Assembly: GCF_001687585.2 (NCBI RefSeq)
Contig: NZ_CP016537.2
Span: 24,001 to 88,000, forward strand
Direction: 5' to 3'
DNA length: 64,000 nt
From: Planococcus halocryophilus
GTDB taxonomy: Bacteria > Bacillota > Bacilli > Bacillales_A > Planococcaceae
Of this stretch, positions 22,649 to 33,904 are shown one piece after another. The notes below the pieces were generated by a model. The model worked only from the letters and a program-made list of their open reading frames with translations. It searched no databases and was not told the DNA's origin. Numbering within the stretch: the stretch's first letter is position 1; every line of letters begins with the position of its first letter. A program made the position numbers and the translations under genes.

Positions 22649-22665
22649 TTCGTCAAAATTCGACA
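22649..22665 (-). promoter_or_regulatory. Tandem Spo0A-box-like sites in the abrB leader
   Basis: On the minus strand TGTCGAA (22659-22665) and TGACGAA (22649-22655) lie exactly 10 bases apart, one helical turn. Both fit the TGNCGAA core of the 0A box. They fall about 14-30 bases downstream of the predicted abrB start, the layout reported for B. subtilis abrB repression by Spo0A. Binding is inferred. Confidence 0.65.
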
Positions 22666-22685
22666 TTTTCCACTTCCTGTAATAA

Positions 22686-22714
22686 ATCATACCAAGTACT
22701 GTCAATTTGGTCAA
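22686..22714 (-). promoter_or_regulatory. Sigma-A promoter of abrB
   Basis: On the minus strand TTGACC (22709-22714) and TATGAT (22686-22691) are 17 bases apart, with TGG directly before the -10. Predicted start near 22679. Confidence 0.85.
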
Positions 22715-22791
22715 TAAAAAACTATCGAAAATATAATAAAATTTAATATTAAGTGATAATTTCGCGAGATTCACTATAAAAGATGTCATAA

Positions 22792-22810
22792 ATTCGACAA
22801 AATGTCGAAT
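22792..22810. promoter_or_regulatory. Palindrome of two inverted TGTCGAA motifs between abrB and metG
   Basis: ATTCGACA AAA TGTCGAAT is a perfect 8-base inverted repeat with a 3-base centre. Each arm contains the 0A-box core TGTCGAA. It lies about 80 bases upstream of the abrB -35 and about 70 upstream of the metG -35, so either gene could be its target. Confidence 0.5.
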
Positions 22811-22880
22811 GAGATTGTAATGTAATGCTAAAGACTACAAGCTATATTACCTATTTAAGGGGATTGTTGGAATTGAAAGA

Positions 22881-24901
<2,021 letters not shown>

Positions 24902-24925
24902 AAAATACTGGAAAAGAACTGTTTT

Positions 24926-24954
24926 GACCCACTTACATTAGTGGGTCTTTTTTT
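24926..24954 (+). terminator. Terminator of metG
   Basis: GACCCACT (24926-24933) pairs with AGTGGGTC (24940-24947), followed by seven T. Confidence 0.93.
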
Positions 24955-25022
24955 GTTTTCTTAGGATAGATTGCCCAATATTACAGGGGAATAAACAATA
25001 ATGACGCAGAATTAACATGTTT

Positions 25023-25039
25023 TGTTACCTAATTGTAAT
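25023..25039 (+). promoter_or_regulatory. WalR-box-like direct repeat upstream of tatD
   Basis: TGTTAC, five bases, TGTAAT fits the TGTWAH-N5-TGTWAH consensus of the cell-wall response regulator WalR at all fixed positions. It overlaps ATTGTAATG (25032-25040), which recurs inverted as CATTACAAT at 25069-25077. About one chance match is expected in an AT-rich window of this size, so this is tentative. Confidence 0.3.
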
Positions 25040-25103
25040 GTTGCTGTGAAGAAAGATACAGGTAGAACCATTACAATAAAGCTTAATGTGAGGAGAATGA
25101 TTG

Positions 25104-25880
25104 ATGTTTATCGATACCCATGTACATTTAAATGCAGATCAATACGATGAGGACGTAGTAGAAGTCATCGAGCGCGCACGAGAAAACCATGTGGAGAAGA
25201 TGGTAGTCATCGGCTTCGACCGAAAAACGATCGAACGTGCCATAGAGTTGGCCGAAAGCTACGAATTTATCTTCGCAGTAGTTGGTTGGCATCCAGTAGA
25301 TGCCATCGATTGTACTGATGAAGACTTAAAATGGATTGAAGAACTTGCAGCACACCCTAAAGTGGTTGGAATCGGAGAAACCGGTTTAGACTACCACTGG
25401 GACAAATCACCAAAAGAAGTACAACAGGAAATCTTCCGTAAGCAAATCCGGTTGGCTAAAAAAGTAAAACTGCCACTTATTATTCATAACCGGGAAGCAA
25501 CTGCAGATGTCTTGGAAATTCTTAAAGAAGAAAACGCAAAAGAAGTAGGCGGTGTTATGCATTGCTTTAGTGGCAGTGTAGAGACAGCCCATCAAAGCAT
25601 AGAAATGAACTTCATGATTTCACTTGGTGGTCCGGTAACATTCAAAAATGCCAAAAAGCCAAAAGAAGTTGCTGAAGCGATCTCGCTCGAGTATTTGATG
25701 ATTGAAACAGATGCTCCATATTTAGCGCCGCACCCATATCGCGGTAAACGAAATGAACCTTCTTATGTTCCATTAGTAGCGCAAGAAATTGCGCGGTTAA
25801 AAGACATCTCAATCGAAACTGTTGCAAAAGCAACTACTGAGAACGCTGAAAAGTTTTATAAATTTTCTCAAAAAAAGTGA
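25104..25880 (+). CDS. tatD: TatD family metal-dependent hydrolase
   Basis: 258 residues. Metal-dependent deoxyribonuclease/hydrolase of the TatD family (B. subtilis YabD); cytoplasmic 3'-5' exonuclease activity is known for relatives. TIM-barrel metal motifs: FIDTHVHLN (HxH), GIGETGLDYHW (Glu), IIHNREA and MHCFSGS (His), and IETDAPYLAP (Asp). The ATG at 25104 follows GAGGAGAATGAT; a TTG one codon upstream is less likely. It sits between metG and the 3D-domain protein as in B. subtilis. Confidence 0.94.
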   Translation: MFIDTHVHLNADQYDEDVVEVIERARENHVEKMVVIGFDRKTIERAIELAESYEFIFAVVGWHPVDAIDCTDEDLKWIEELAAHPKVVGIGETGLDYHWDKSPKEVQQEIFRKQIRLAKKVKLPLIIHNREATADVLEILKEENAKEVGGVMHCFSGSVETAHQSIEMNFMISLGGPVTFKNAKKPKEVAEAISLEYLMIETDAPYLAPHPYRGKRNEPSYVPLVAQEIARLKDISIETVAKATTENAEKFYKFSQKK

Positions 25881-25900
25881 AATTAAGAAATTTGTATTCG

Positions 25901-25929
25901 TTGACAGGGCAAATGTGAGCCCATATAAT
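25901..25929 (+). promoter_or_regulatory. Consensus sigma-A promoter of the YabE-like gene
   Basis: TTGACA (25901-25906) and TATAAT (25924-25929) are perfect hexamers 17 bases apart, one of the strongest promoters in the window. Confidence 0.93.
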
Positions 25930-25957
25930 CACTCAAGTGAAAGAGGAGGAATTATTT

Positions 25958-27280
25958 TTGACAAATCAAACAAATAGTGCCAATTCGACAAAATCATTTA
26001 AAGGGAAATCGTTAGCGGTAACAATCGCGACTGTATTGTTGTTCGCAGCGGTTTTAACTTTCGCTATATATGAAGGAACGAAAAATACAGTAACTGTAAC
26101 AGCCAATGGAGAACAAGAACAGGTAAGAACGCATGCAGAGACAGTAGGTGCCTTTTTAGAAGAACAAGACATCAAACCTGGAGAGCATGATTTTGTAAGC
26201 CATTCTTCAGAAACAGCAATTAACGAAGATATGACATTGGAATGGGATGCAGCAGAACAATATGCTGTAACCGTTGATGGAGAAGCGACTTCAGCTTGGA
26301 CCACTAAAAATACCGTGTCAGAAATTTTAGCAACAGCGAATATTGAACTAACGAAACACGATAAAGTAACACCAGCATTAGACGCACAAGTAGATGAGAA
26401 TACAAAAATCTCAGTCGAAAAAGCATATGAAGTTACGATTCAAGACGGTCTTGAAGAAAAGAAAGTATGGTCTACTTCAAAGACAGTCGCTAATTTCTTA
26501 AAAGAAAACAAAATTACTTTAGGTAAACTTGATCGCGTTGAAACTGAAATGGATGCATTGGTCTTACCAAATTCTCAAGTCAAAGTAGTTCGCGTTGAAA
26601 AGCTTACTGATGTAGTCGAGGATTCTGTAAAGTACGCAGTAGAAACCAAAAAAGACGAAACGCTTCTTAAAGGTAGCGAAAAAGTAGTTCAAAAAGGTCA
26701 AAATGGCTTAGTTGAAAAAACGTATGAAATTGTAAAAGAAAACGGTAAAGAAGTAAAACGTAATCTTAAAAACGAAAAAATTGTTAAAGAACCAACAAAA
26801 CAAGTAACAGCAGTGGGGACAAAAACGGTTGTCGCTAGCGTTTCGCGTGGAGCTCAAAAAGAAACTATTAAAACCGCTTCAACTGAAAAAGCTGCAACAC
26901 CGACAGCAGCAGTTACTACAGCTAAAGCAACTCCAAAAGCAACGCCAGTTAAAGCAACACCTGCAGCAGCAGAACCAGAACCAACTGGCGGAAAAGAGTT
27001 TTACGTATCTGCAACAGCCTATACAGCAAGCTGCACAGGATGTTCAGGAATTACAGCTACAGGCATTAACTTGAAAACAAACCCTGGCCTTAAAGTAATT
27101 GCAGTAGACCCTAGTGTTATTCCGTTAGGCTCTAAAGTATGGGTTGAAGGATACGGCAATGCGATTGCAGGCGATACTGGCGGAGCAATCAAAGGAAATA
27201 AAATTGATTTATTCATGGCAAACAGATCAGATGCTTTGTCATTTGGACGGAAACAAGTGAAAGTTAGAATTTTAAACTAA
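25958..27280 (+). CDS. YabE-like cell wall protein with DUF348, G5 and 3D domains
   Basis: 440 residues from TTG. An N-terminal membrane anchor or signal segment (SLAVTIATVLLFAAVLTFAI, about residues 20-40) leads to three DUF348 repeats (about 45-210, for example TVTANGEQEQVRTHAETVGAF). A G5 domain (about 215-290), an Ala/Thr/Pro/Lys-rich linker and a C-terminal 3D domain follow (ASCTGCSG, IPLGSKVWVEGYG, GGAIKGNKIDLFM, with the three Asp). 3D domains are found in peptidoglycan lytic enzymes such as MltA, YocH and Rpf-like proteins, so a muralytic role outside the membrane is likely. The TTG at 25958 is chosen because GAGGAGGA lies just upstream; the GTG at 25937 would precede that site. It is homologous in order to yabE. 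Confidence 0.92.
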   Translation: MTNQTNSANSTKSFKGKSLAVTIATVLLFAAVLTFAIYEGTKNTVTVTANGEQEQVRTHAETVGAFLEEQDIKPGEHDFVSHSSETAINEDMTLEWDAAEQYAVTVDGEATSAWTTKNTVSEILATANIELTKHDKVTPALDAQVDENTKISVEKAYEVTIQDGLEEKKVWSTSKTVANFLKENKITLGKLDRVETEMDALVLPNSQVKVVRVEKLTDVVEDSVKYAVETKKDETLLKGSEKVVQKGQNGLVEKTYEIVKENGKEVKRNLKNEKIVKEPTKQVTAVGTKTVVASVSRGAQKETIKTASTEKAATPTAAVTTAKATPKATPVKATPAAAEPEPTGGKEFYVSATAYTASCTGCSGITATGINLKTNPGLKVIAVDPSVIPLGSKVWVEGYGNAIAGDTGGAIKGNKIDLFMANRSDALSFGRKQVKVRILN

Positions 27281-27302
27281 TCTATTGTTAATCCAACTGC
27301 AG

Positions 27303-27335
27303 GCTTTCCTGGGATATTTCCCGGGAAAGCTTTTT
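27303..27335 (+). terminator. Terminator of the YabE-like gene
   Basis: GCTTTCCTGGGA pairs with TCCCGGGAAAGC (one G-T pair) around TATT, followed by TTTTT. Confidence 0.9.
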
Positions 27336-27394
27336 ACATGTCTATCTGTAAACAGGTAGAATAAACAAGAAGCTTGAAAAGAGGAATTTGATAA

Positions 27395-28830
<1,436 letters not shown>

Positions 28831-28897
28831 TATCGGCATTCTGTTACAAAATCGGCACAACTTGTTTCGAGTTAAAGAAATTTCGAATAAATAAATA

Positions 28898-28927
28898 TTG
28901 ACAGCAACAGAGTGTCGCTGATAAAAT
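28898..28927 (+). promoter_or_regulatory. veg promoter, upstream
   Basis: TTGACA (28898-28903) and TAAAAT (28922-28927) are 18 bases apart. It is the first of two tandem sigma-A sites before veg. Confidence 0.8.
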
Positions 28928-28938
28928 TAGAAATTTAC

Positions 28939-28967
28939 TTGACTATTCCATCAAATTATGGTAAAAT
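28939..28967 (+). promoter_or_regulatory. veg promoter, downstream, extended -10
   Basis: TTGACT (28939-28944) and TAAAAT (28962-28967) are 17 bases apart, with TGG directly before the -10. The B. subtilis veg promoter is known for its strength, and the duplicated sites fit that. Confidence 0.85.
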
Positions 28968-28993
28968 TTTATCCATAGTGAGGTGTAGACAAA

Positions 28994-29257
28994 ATGCCCA
29001 AAACTTTGGCGGATATTAAAAAGTCGTTAGACCTACATTTAGGAAAACGATTGCTTTTGAAGGCAAACGGAGGTCGCAAGAAAACGGTTGAACGTGCCGG
29101 AATCCTGCGCGAAACATATCACTCCGTGTTCGTGATTGAGTTAGATCAAGAAGAGCATGCATTTGAACGCGTGTCTTACAGCTACGCAGACATCTTAACT
29201 GAAGCAGTAGAAATTACTGTGTACGAAGGAACCGAAGATGCACTTGTTGTGAAATAA
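28994..29257 (+). CDS. veg: Veg protein, biofilm-associated regulator
   Basis: 87 residues (B. subtilis 86). A small cytoplasmic protein reported to stimulate biofilm matrix expression through SinR antagonism; the biochemical role is unclear. [36 protein letters not shown] and [19 protein letters not shown] match the family; the last ten residues are variable. GTGAGGTG precedes the ATG. In B. subtilis sspF (a small acid-soluble spore protein) follows; it is absent here. Confidence 0.95.
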   Translation: MPKTLADIKKSLDLHLGKRLLLKANGGRKKTVERAGILRETYHSVFVIELDQEEHAFERVSYSYADILTEAVEITVYEGTEDALVVK

Positions 29258-29283
29258 TCGAACTACATTTATAAGATACTCCA

Positions 29284-29324
29284 AAACTTGCTCCTGCTGA
29301 TCTAAGCGGAATGCGAGTTTTTTT
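29284..29324 (+). terminator. Terminator of veg
   Basis: AAACTTGC (29284-29291) pairs with GCGAGTTT (29313-29320), followed by T residues. Confidence 0.8.
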
Positions 29325-29404
29325 GTTTCTATCACCACTTTACTGTCCATTACTCCGCGTTATGTTAAAATAGTCTTCATCAGAATATAAAAGGAGGCAG
29401 TGGG

Positions 29405-30268
29405 ATGCTCTACGTGAAAGCGCCTGCCAAGATTAATTTAACATTAGATGTTTTATATAAACGTCCAGATAACTATCATGAGATTGAAATGATTATGACC
29501 ACGGTGGATTTGTCGGATCGCATAGGATTGATGGGAACAGCAAAAGGCATACATATTCAGTCTGCAGATCGCTTCGTGCCAAATGATTTCCGCAACCTTG
29601 CTTATCAGGCAGCAAAATTGATTAAAGACACTTTTAATATTAAAACTGGCGTTATCATCTCGCTTGATAAAAAAATTCCGGTTGCAGCAGGTTTGGCCGG
29701 AGGAAGTAGCGATGCTGCTGCTACATTAAAAGGATTAAATAAACTTTGGCAATTAAACTTGTCACTTGATGAACTAGCTGAACTAGGTGCTAAAATCGGT
29801 TCGGATGTTTCTTTTTGTGTATACGGGGGCACGGCTCTTGCAAAAGGACGCGGAGAAATTATCCAACAATTGCCGACACCACCAAATTGTTGGGTCATCT
29901 TAGCAAAACCAACGATTGGCGTTTCTACAGCCGATGTTTACGGCGCATTCGATGTAGCAACAGCTCAGCATCCAAATACTCAAGCAATGATTCAAGCGCT
30001 TGAGGATGGCGATTACGATGCGATGTGCGCCAACCTTGGCAATGCACTCGAAAGCGTTACGTTAAATTTGTATCCAGAAGTAGCGCATATTAAAGATCAG
30101 ATGAAGAAATTCGGAGCGGACGCGGTATTAATGAGCGGTAGTGGACCGACCGTTTTCGGGTTGGTCTACCAAGAAGCGCGTATTCCGCGTATATATAATG
30201 GCTTGCGTGGCTTTTGTTCGGAAGTTTATGCAGTACGGTTGATTGGTGAACGAGAGCCTCTTGCTTAA
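29405..30268 (+). CDS. ispE: 4-diphosphocytidyl-2-C-methyl-D-erythritol kinase
   Basis: 287 residues. It phosphorylates CDP-methylerythritol in the non-mevalonate isoprenoid pathway. GHMP kinase motifs: [12 protein letters not shown] at the start, [17 protein letters not shown] (ATP loop, about residues 93-109), [11 protein letters not shown] and [28 protein letters not shown] precedes the ATG. It is followed by purR as in B. subtilis. Confidence 0.97.
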   Translation: MLYVKAPAKINLTLDVLYKRPDNYHEIEMIMTTVDLSDRIGLMGTAKGIHIQSADRFVPNDFRNLAYQAAKLIKDTFNIKTGVIISLDKKIPVAAGLAGGSSDAAATLKGLNKLWQLNLSLDELAELGAKIGSDVSFCVYGGTALAKGRGEIIQQLPTPPNCWVILAKPTIGVSTADVYGAFDVATAQHPNTQAMIQALEDGDYDAMCANLGNALESVTLNLYPEVAHIKDQMKKFGADAVLMSGSGPTVFGLVYQEARIPRIYNGLRGFCSEVYAVRLIGEREPLA

Positions 30269-30311
30269 ATACGGACATTTATGGTAAGTTTTCTATAAAT
30301 CATTCGTGTTT
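30267..30311. promoter_or_regulatory. Possible inverted PurBox pair before purR
   Basis: AAATACGGACATT (30267-30279) matches 11 of 13 positions of the Bacillus PurBox AWWWCCGAACWWT. A weaker inverted copy (9 of 13) lies at 30299-30311, with a 19-base gap. TATAAA (30294-30299) could be the -10, putting the first box over the -35. Autoregulation by PurR is known in B. subtilis. Confidence 0.4.
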
Positions 30312-30325
30312 AGGAGAGGGTAGTT

Positions 30326-31153
30326 TTGAAGTGGAAGCGCAGTGAACGGCTTGTTGATATGACACATTTTTTATTAGATCATCCACATAAATTGATTTCG
30401 CTGACTTATTTCTCGGAGCTGTATCAATCCGCTAAGTCATCCATCAGTGAAGATTTAGGGATTGTTAAAGAAACGTTCGAAGAAAAAGGAATTGGTTTAT
30501 TGATGACAGTTCCAGGAGCAGCTGGTGGCGTTAAATATGTTCCGAAGCTCCAAACTGGTGAAATCAAAACCGTGATAGCTGATTTGATGGAAGAGTTAAG
30601 CCATTCAGATCGACTATTGCCAGGTGGCTATTTATACATGACAGATGTACTTGGCAATCCAGAAATGATGAACCGGGTTGGTAAAGTATTTGCGACAGCG
30701 TTTGCAAAAGAAAAAATTGATGTCATCATGACGGTAGCGACAAAAGGCATCCCAATTGCTCACGCTATTGCACGTCATTTGAATGTACCGGTCGTTATTG
30801 TTCGTCGTGATAGCAAAGTCACTGAAGGCTCTACAGTCAGTATCAACTATGTATCGGGATCATCTAGACGGATCCAGACAATGGTGTTGTCAAAACGTAG
30901 CATGAAGAGCGGACAGCGCGTTCTAATTACAGATGACTTTATGAAGGTCGGCGGAACGATGAATGGCATGAAAAACTTACTTGAAGAGTTTGAATGCACA
31001 TTAGCGGGTGTTGCTGTACTTGTTGAAGCCGAGCATTCAGATGAACGTCTTGTCGAGAAGTATTTGTCTCTCGTCAAATTACACGAAGTCAGTGAAAAAG
31101 AACGGACCATCGCTTTAGAAGAAGGAAATTACTTTGAAAACGGGGGAATTTAA
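30326..31153 (+). CDS. purR: Purine operon repressor PurR
   Basis: 275 residues from TTG, preceded by GGAGAGGGTAG. PRPP-responsive repressor of purine synthesis and transport genes. An N-terminal winged helix (KWKRSERLVDMTHFLLDHPH; SAKSSISEDLGIVKETFEE) is fused to a phosphoribosyltransferase-like effector domain. VPGAAGGVKYVP, VATKGIPIAHAIA, TEGSTVSINYVSGSS and the PRPP loop VLITDDFMKVGGTMNGM match B. subtilis PurR. The stop codon abuts the ridA start. Confidence 0.96.
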   Translation: MKWKRSERLVDMTHFLLDHPHKLISLTYFSELYQSAKSSISEDLGIVKETFEEKGIGLLMTVPGAAGGVKYVPKLQTGEIKTVIADLMEELSHSDRLLPGGYLYMTDVLGNPEMMNRVGKVFATAFAKEKIDVIMTVATKGIPIAHAIARHLNVPVVIVRRDSKVTEGSTVSINYVSGSSRRIQTMVLSKRSMKSGQRVLITDDFMKVGGTMNGMKNLLEEFECTLAGVAVLVEAEHSDERLVEKYLSLVKLHEVSEKERTIALEEGNYFENGGI

Positions 31154-31531
31154 ATGAATTACGTAGCGACAGATAAAGCGGCAGCTGCAATCGGACCATA
31201 TTCACAAGGGGTTGTATCAGGAGGGCTTTTGTATAGCTCGGGTCAAATTCCATTAACAGCAACCGGTGAATTGGTTGACGGATCTATTGCTGACCAAACA
31301 CATCAAGTATTTTCAAACTTAAAAGCGGTGCTTGCAGAAGCAGGCTCAACTCTAAACGATGTTATTAAAACTACAGTGTTCATTAAAGATATGAACGATT
31401 TTGCTGCTTTAAACGAGATTTACGCTAGTTATTTTGGGAATCATAAACCAGCGCGTTCGACAGTAGAAGTAGCCCGGTTGCCAAAAGATGTAAAAGTAGA
31501 AATCGAAGTTATTGCAAAAGTGACCGAGTAA
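31154..31531 (+). CDS. ridA: Reactive intermediate deaminase RidA (YabJ)
   Basis: 125 residues. It hydrolyses reactive enamines/imines made by PLP enzymes, and YabJ was linked to purR function in B. subtilis. [20 protein letters not shown], the [16 protein letters not shown] segment and [20 protein letters not shown] (catalytic Arg) are the family signatures. It starts directly at the purR stop with GGGGGAAT upstream, so it is co-translated with purR. A hairpin and a family B repeat follow. Confidence 0.96.
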   Translation: MNYVATDKAAAAIGPYSQGVVSGGLLYSSGQIPLTATGELVDGSIADQTHQVFSNLKAVLAEAGSTLNDVIKTTVFIKDMNDFAALNEIYASYFGNHKPARSTVEVARLPKDVKVEIEVIAKVTE

Positions 31532-31551
31532 AATGAATTAAGCAAGAAATT

Positions 31552-31581
31552 AGAGCCCCTCATAAGTTTATGAGGGGCTCT
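31552..31581 (+). terminator. Perfect hairpin after ridA, no T run
   Basis: AGAGCCCCTCATAA pairs perfectly with TTATGAGGGGCTCT around GT. Only a few A and T follow, so it may protect or process RNA rather than terminate. Its CTCATAA/TTATGAG core recurs in the terminator at 31805. Confidence 0.6.
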
Positions 31582-31590
31582 AAAAGTCTG

Positions 31591-31732
31591 TTGAAGAATT
31601 ATTAACCTAGGTTTTCCGCAGCTTACCGTTCGCTTTCCGCGGGCTCGCGCCAAAGTCTCCTCGTTCACTTCGTTACCTGCGGAGTCTCGGCCGTCTCGCT
31701 TATCCGCAGGAGTCGAACGGACACTTCTCCAA
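31591..31732. repeat. Interspersed GC-rich repeat, family B, copy 1
   Basis: 142 bases. It shares blocks with the copy at 43543: TTTTCCG.AGCTTA, CGCTTTCCG.GGG, CTCCTCGTTC, CTGCGG.GTC, CAGGAGTCGA and CTTCTCCAAA. The ends TTGAAGAAT and CTTCTCCAA are degenerate inverted repeats. It is much more GC-rich than its flanks and has no coding frame. In 31532-31983 I see only this, its two flanking hairpins and the spoVG promoter. Confidence 0.75.
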
Positions 31733-31804
31733 ACTAATTAGTAAATTCTAGCTTTTTGGAATAGAGGAAAATAAAGATAGGATAGACATGTTTTTGAACC
31801 GGCT

Positions 31805-31846
31805 AGCAGGCTAACTCATAATTTTATGAGTTAGCCTGCTTTTTTC
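31805..31846 (+). terminator. Strong terminator downstream of the family B repeat
   Basis: AGCAGGCTAACTCATAA (31805-31821) pairs with TTATGAGTTAGCCTGCT (31824-31840), followed by TTTTTT. It probably ends the purR-ridA transcript. Confidence 0.92.
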
Positions 31847-31906
31847 TTCTATTATTACTCTTATTTTCTTTATTGAGTAAATTTTCTAATAAGTTTTGTT
31901 ATTTAT

Positions 31907-31935
31907 GAAGGAGAATAGTCCTTTATAGCGAATAA
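31907..31935 (+). promoter_or_regulatory. Sigma-H-like promoter of spoVG
   Basis: GAAGGAGAA (31907-31915) and AGCGAATAA (31927-31935) are 11 bases apart. They fit the sigma-H consensus RnAGGAWWW and RnnGAATWW with one mismatch. B. subtilis spoVG is a classic sigma-H gene. Confidence 0.7.
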
Positions 31936-31983
31936 CCATAATTAGGGTTTAAAACAGCAGCTGAGAGGAGGGGGAACTAGAGA

Positions 31984-32268
31984 ATGGAAGTAACAGATGT
32001 GAGACTACGCCGTGTACAAACCGATGGTCGAATGAGAGCAATCGCCTCCATCACGCTGGATGACGAATTTGTGATTCATGACATTCGGGTTATTGATGGA
32101 AACGACGGCTTATTTGTAGCAATGCCGAGCAAAAGAACACCAGATGGAGAATTTCGAGATATTGCCCATCCTATTAATTCTAGCGCACGCACGAAGCTAC
32201 AAGAAGCTGTCTTAACTGCATATGAGCAAAGTGAAAGCGAATCGGTCTTAGAAAATGCCGGCGTTTAA
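31984..32268 (+). CDS. spoVG: SpoVG, RNA/DNA-binding regulator
   Basis: 94 residues. A small conserved protein that binds nucleic acid and affects septation, capsule, virulence and stress genes in several Firmicutes, including non-sporulating Staphylococcus and Listeria. [38 protein letters not shown] and [20 protein letters not shown] are the family core, with a short acidic tail. GAGGAGGGGG precedes the ATG. Despite its name, its presence does not imply sporulation. Confidence 0.97.
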   Translation: MEVTDVRLRRVQTDGRMRAIASITLDDEFVIHDIRVIDGNDGLFVAMPSKRTPDGEFRDIAHPINSSARTKLQEAVLTAYEQSESESVLENAGV

Positions 32269-32283
32269 TGGAGCTGAAACGAG

Positions 32284-32317
32284 GAGCCTTCTATTGTTAA
32301 AATAGGCTCTTTTTTTA
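32284..32317 (+). terminator. Terminator of spoVG
   Basis: GAGCC (32284-32288) pairs with GGCTC (32305-32309), with inner imperfect TATT/AATA pairs, followed by eight T. Confidence 0.85.
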
Positions 32318-32356
32318 TTTGCCTTTTTTGTCATGGGATTGTCATGCCTTGGAACC

Positions 32357-32385
32357 TTGAAAAATCAAGGTTTTTCCGCTATAGT
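32357..32385 (+). promoter_or_regulatory. Sigma-A promoter of glmU-prs
   Basis: TTGAAA (32357-32362) and TATAGT (32380-32385) are 17 bases apart, giving a leader of about 125 bases before glmU. Confidence 0.8.
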
Positions 32386-32515
32386 CAATAAGGAAAAGCG
32401 AATTTTTAAGTTGACATAGCCAGGTTAACATGGGCCTAATCAATTGAATAGAATAAATCCATGAGTAGAACTGATAAAAAGGGTTCTGATCAAATTAGGA
32501 GTGGAGGGATAACAG

Positions 32516-33889
32516 ATGGCAAATACATATGCAGTAATTTTAGCAGCCGGCCAAGGAACGCGCATGAAATCAAAATTGTACAAGGTACTTCATCCGGTTT
32601 GTGGCATGCCAATGGTGGAACATGTAACAAGCAATGTCGAACAACTCGGTGTTGAAAAAATCGTTACAGTTGTCGGCCACGGTGCTGAAAAAGTTCAACA
32701 GCAGCTAGGAGAGAAAAGTGAGTACGCGTTACAAGCAGAGCAGCTTGGAACGGCTCATGCGGTACAGCAAACAGCTTCATTGATCGAAGGTTTGACGGGG
32801 ACAACGTTAGTTGTTTGTGGCGACACACCATTAATCCGTCCTGAAACGATGCAAGCCTTGCTTGACCAGCATTCTGAAACAGGAGCAAAAGCAACAATTT
32901 TAACAGCAATTGCCGACAACCCAACAGGTTATGGGCGAATTCTTCGCAACAGTAACGGCATTGTTGAAAAAATCGTTGAGCAAAAAGATGCTTCTCCAGA
33001 AGAACAACAAGTAAAAGAAATTAATACAGGAACCTATTGCTTTGACAACGAAGCGTTGTTTAGAGCGTTAAAATTGGTTTCTAATGATAACGTCCAAGGC
33101 GAATATTACTTGCCAGATGTTATTGAAATTCTTCAAAAGCAAGGTGAAATCGTAGCCGCTTATGCAACAGACAGCTTTGATGAAACACTGGGAGTCAATG
33201 ACCGAGTTGCCTTAAGCCAAGCTGAGAGCATTATGCGCAAACGAATTGCTGAAAAACATATGAGAGCTGGAGTATCGATTATTGACCCGGCAACTGCTTA
33301 TATTAGTGCACAAGCTGAAATCGGAGCGGATACCATCATTCATCCGAACGTAACAATTGCAGGAGATACAAAAATCGGTGAAGATTGTATTATTTCTTCA
33401 AACAGTCAGATTGTCAATAGTGTGATTGGCGACCGTACAACAATCCGCAGTTCAGAAGTTTACGACAGCAGCATTGGTACGGATACAGCTGTAGGACCAT
33501 TTGCGCACGTTCGTCCGCAATCAGCTTTAGGTAACGATGTGAAAATCGGTAACTTTGTCGAAGTGAAAAAAGCCGAAATCGGCAACGATAGCAAAGTTTC
33601 TCATTTAAGCTATATTGGCGATGCAACTGTTGGCACGGGTGTTAATATTGGCTGCGGAACCATCACTGTAAATTATGATGGCAAAAATAAATTCCAAACC
33701 ATTATTGAAGATGATACGTTCATCGGCTGTAATTCAAATTTGATTGCACCGGTTACTGTAGGCAAAGGATCATATGTTGCCGCAGGATCTACAATTTCCA
33801 AAAATGTACCTGAGGATTCATTGGCGATTGCTCGTTCGCGCCAGGAAAATAAAGAAGGCTATGCAAGTAAATTAAACAGGAAAAAATAG
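32516..33889 (+). CDS. glmU: Bifunctional UDP-N-acetylglucosamine pyrophosphorylase / glucosamine-1-phosphate N-acetyltransferase
   Basis: 457 residues. It makes UDP-GlcNAc, the precursor of peptidoglycan and teichoic acids. The N-terminal uridyltransferase has [11 protein letters not shown] (residues 8-18), VCGDTPLI and GYGRIL. The C-terminal left-handed beta helix is a run of hexapeptides (about 250-440), with [24 protein letters not shown] and NYDGKNK carrying the acetyltransferase residues. GTGGAGGGATAACAG precedes the ATG. prs follows within 15 bases, as in most Bacillales. Confidence 0.97.
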   Translation: MANTYAVILAAGQGTRMKSKLYKVLHPVCGMPMVEHVTSNVEQLGVEKIVTVVGHGAEKVQQQLGEKSEYALQAEQLGTAHAVQQTASLIEGLTGTTLVVCGDTPLIRPETMQALLDQHSETGAKATILTAIADNPTGYGRILRNSNGIVEKIVEQKDASPEEQQVKEINTGTYCFDNEALFRALKLVSNDNVQGEYYLPDVIEILQKQGEIVAAYATDSFDETLGVNDRVALSQAESIMRKRIAEKHMRAGVSIIDPATAYISAQAEIGADTIIHPNVTIAGDTKIGEDCIISSNSQIVNSVIGDRTTIRSSEVYDSSIGTDTAVGPFAHVRPQSALGNDVKIGNFVEVKKAEIGNDSKVSHLSYIGDATVGTGVNIGCGTITVNYDGKNKFQTIIEDDTFIGCNSNLIAPVTVGKGSYVAAGSTISKNVPEDSLAIARSRQENKEGYASKLNRKK

Positions 33890-33904
33890 GAGGGTTCACA
33901 CCTA

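Noticed and set aside
26829..27074. Gln-rich 81-codon frame inside the YabE-like gene
   Set aside because: Out-of-frame reading of the Ala/Thr/Pro/Lys-rich linker; no start signals.
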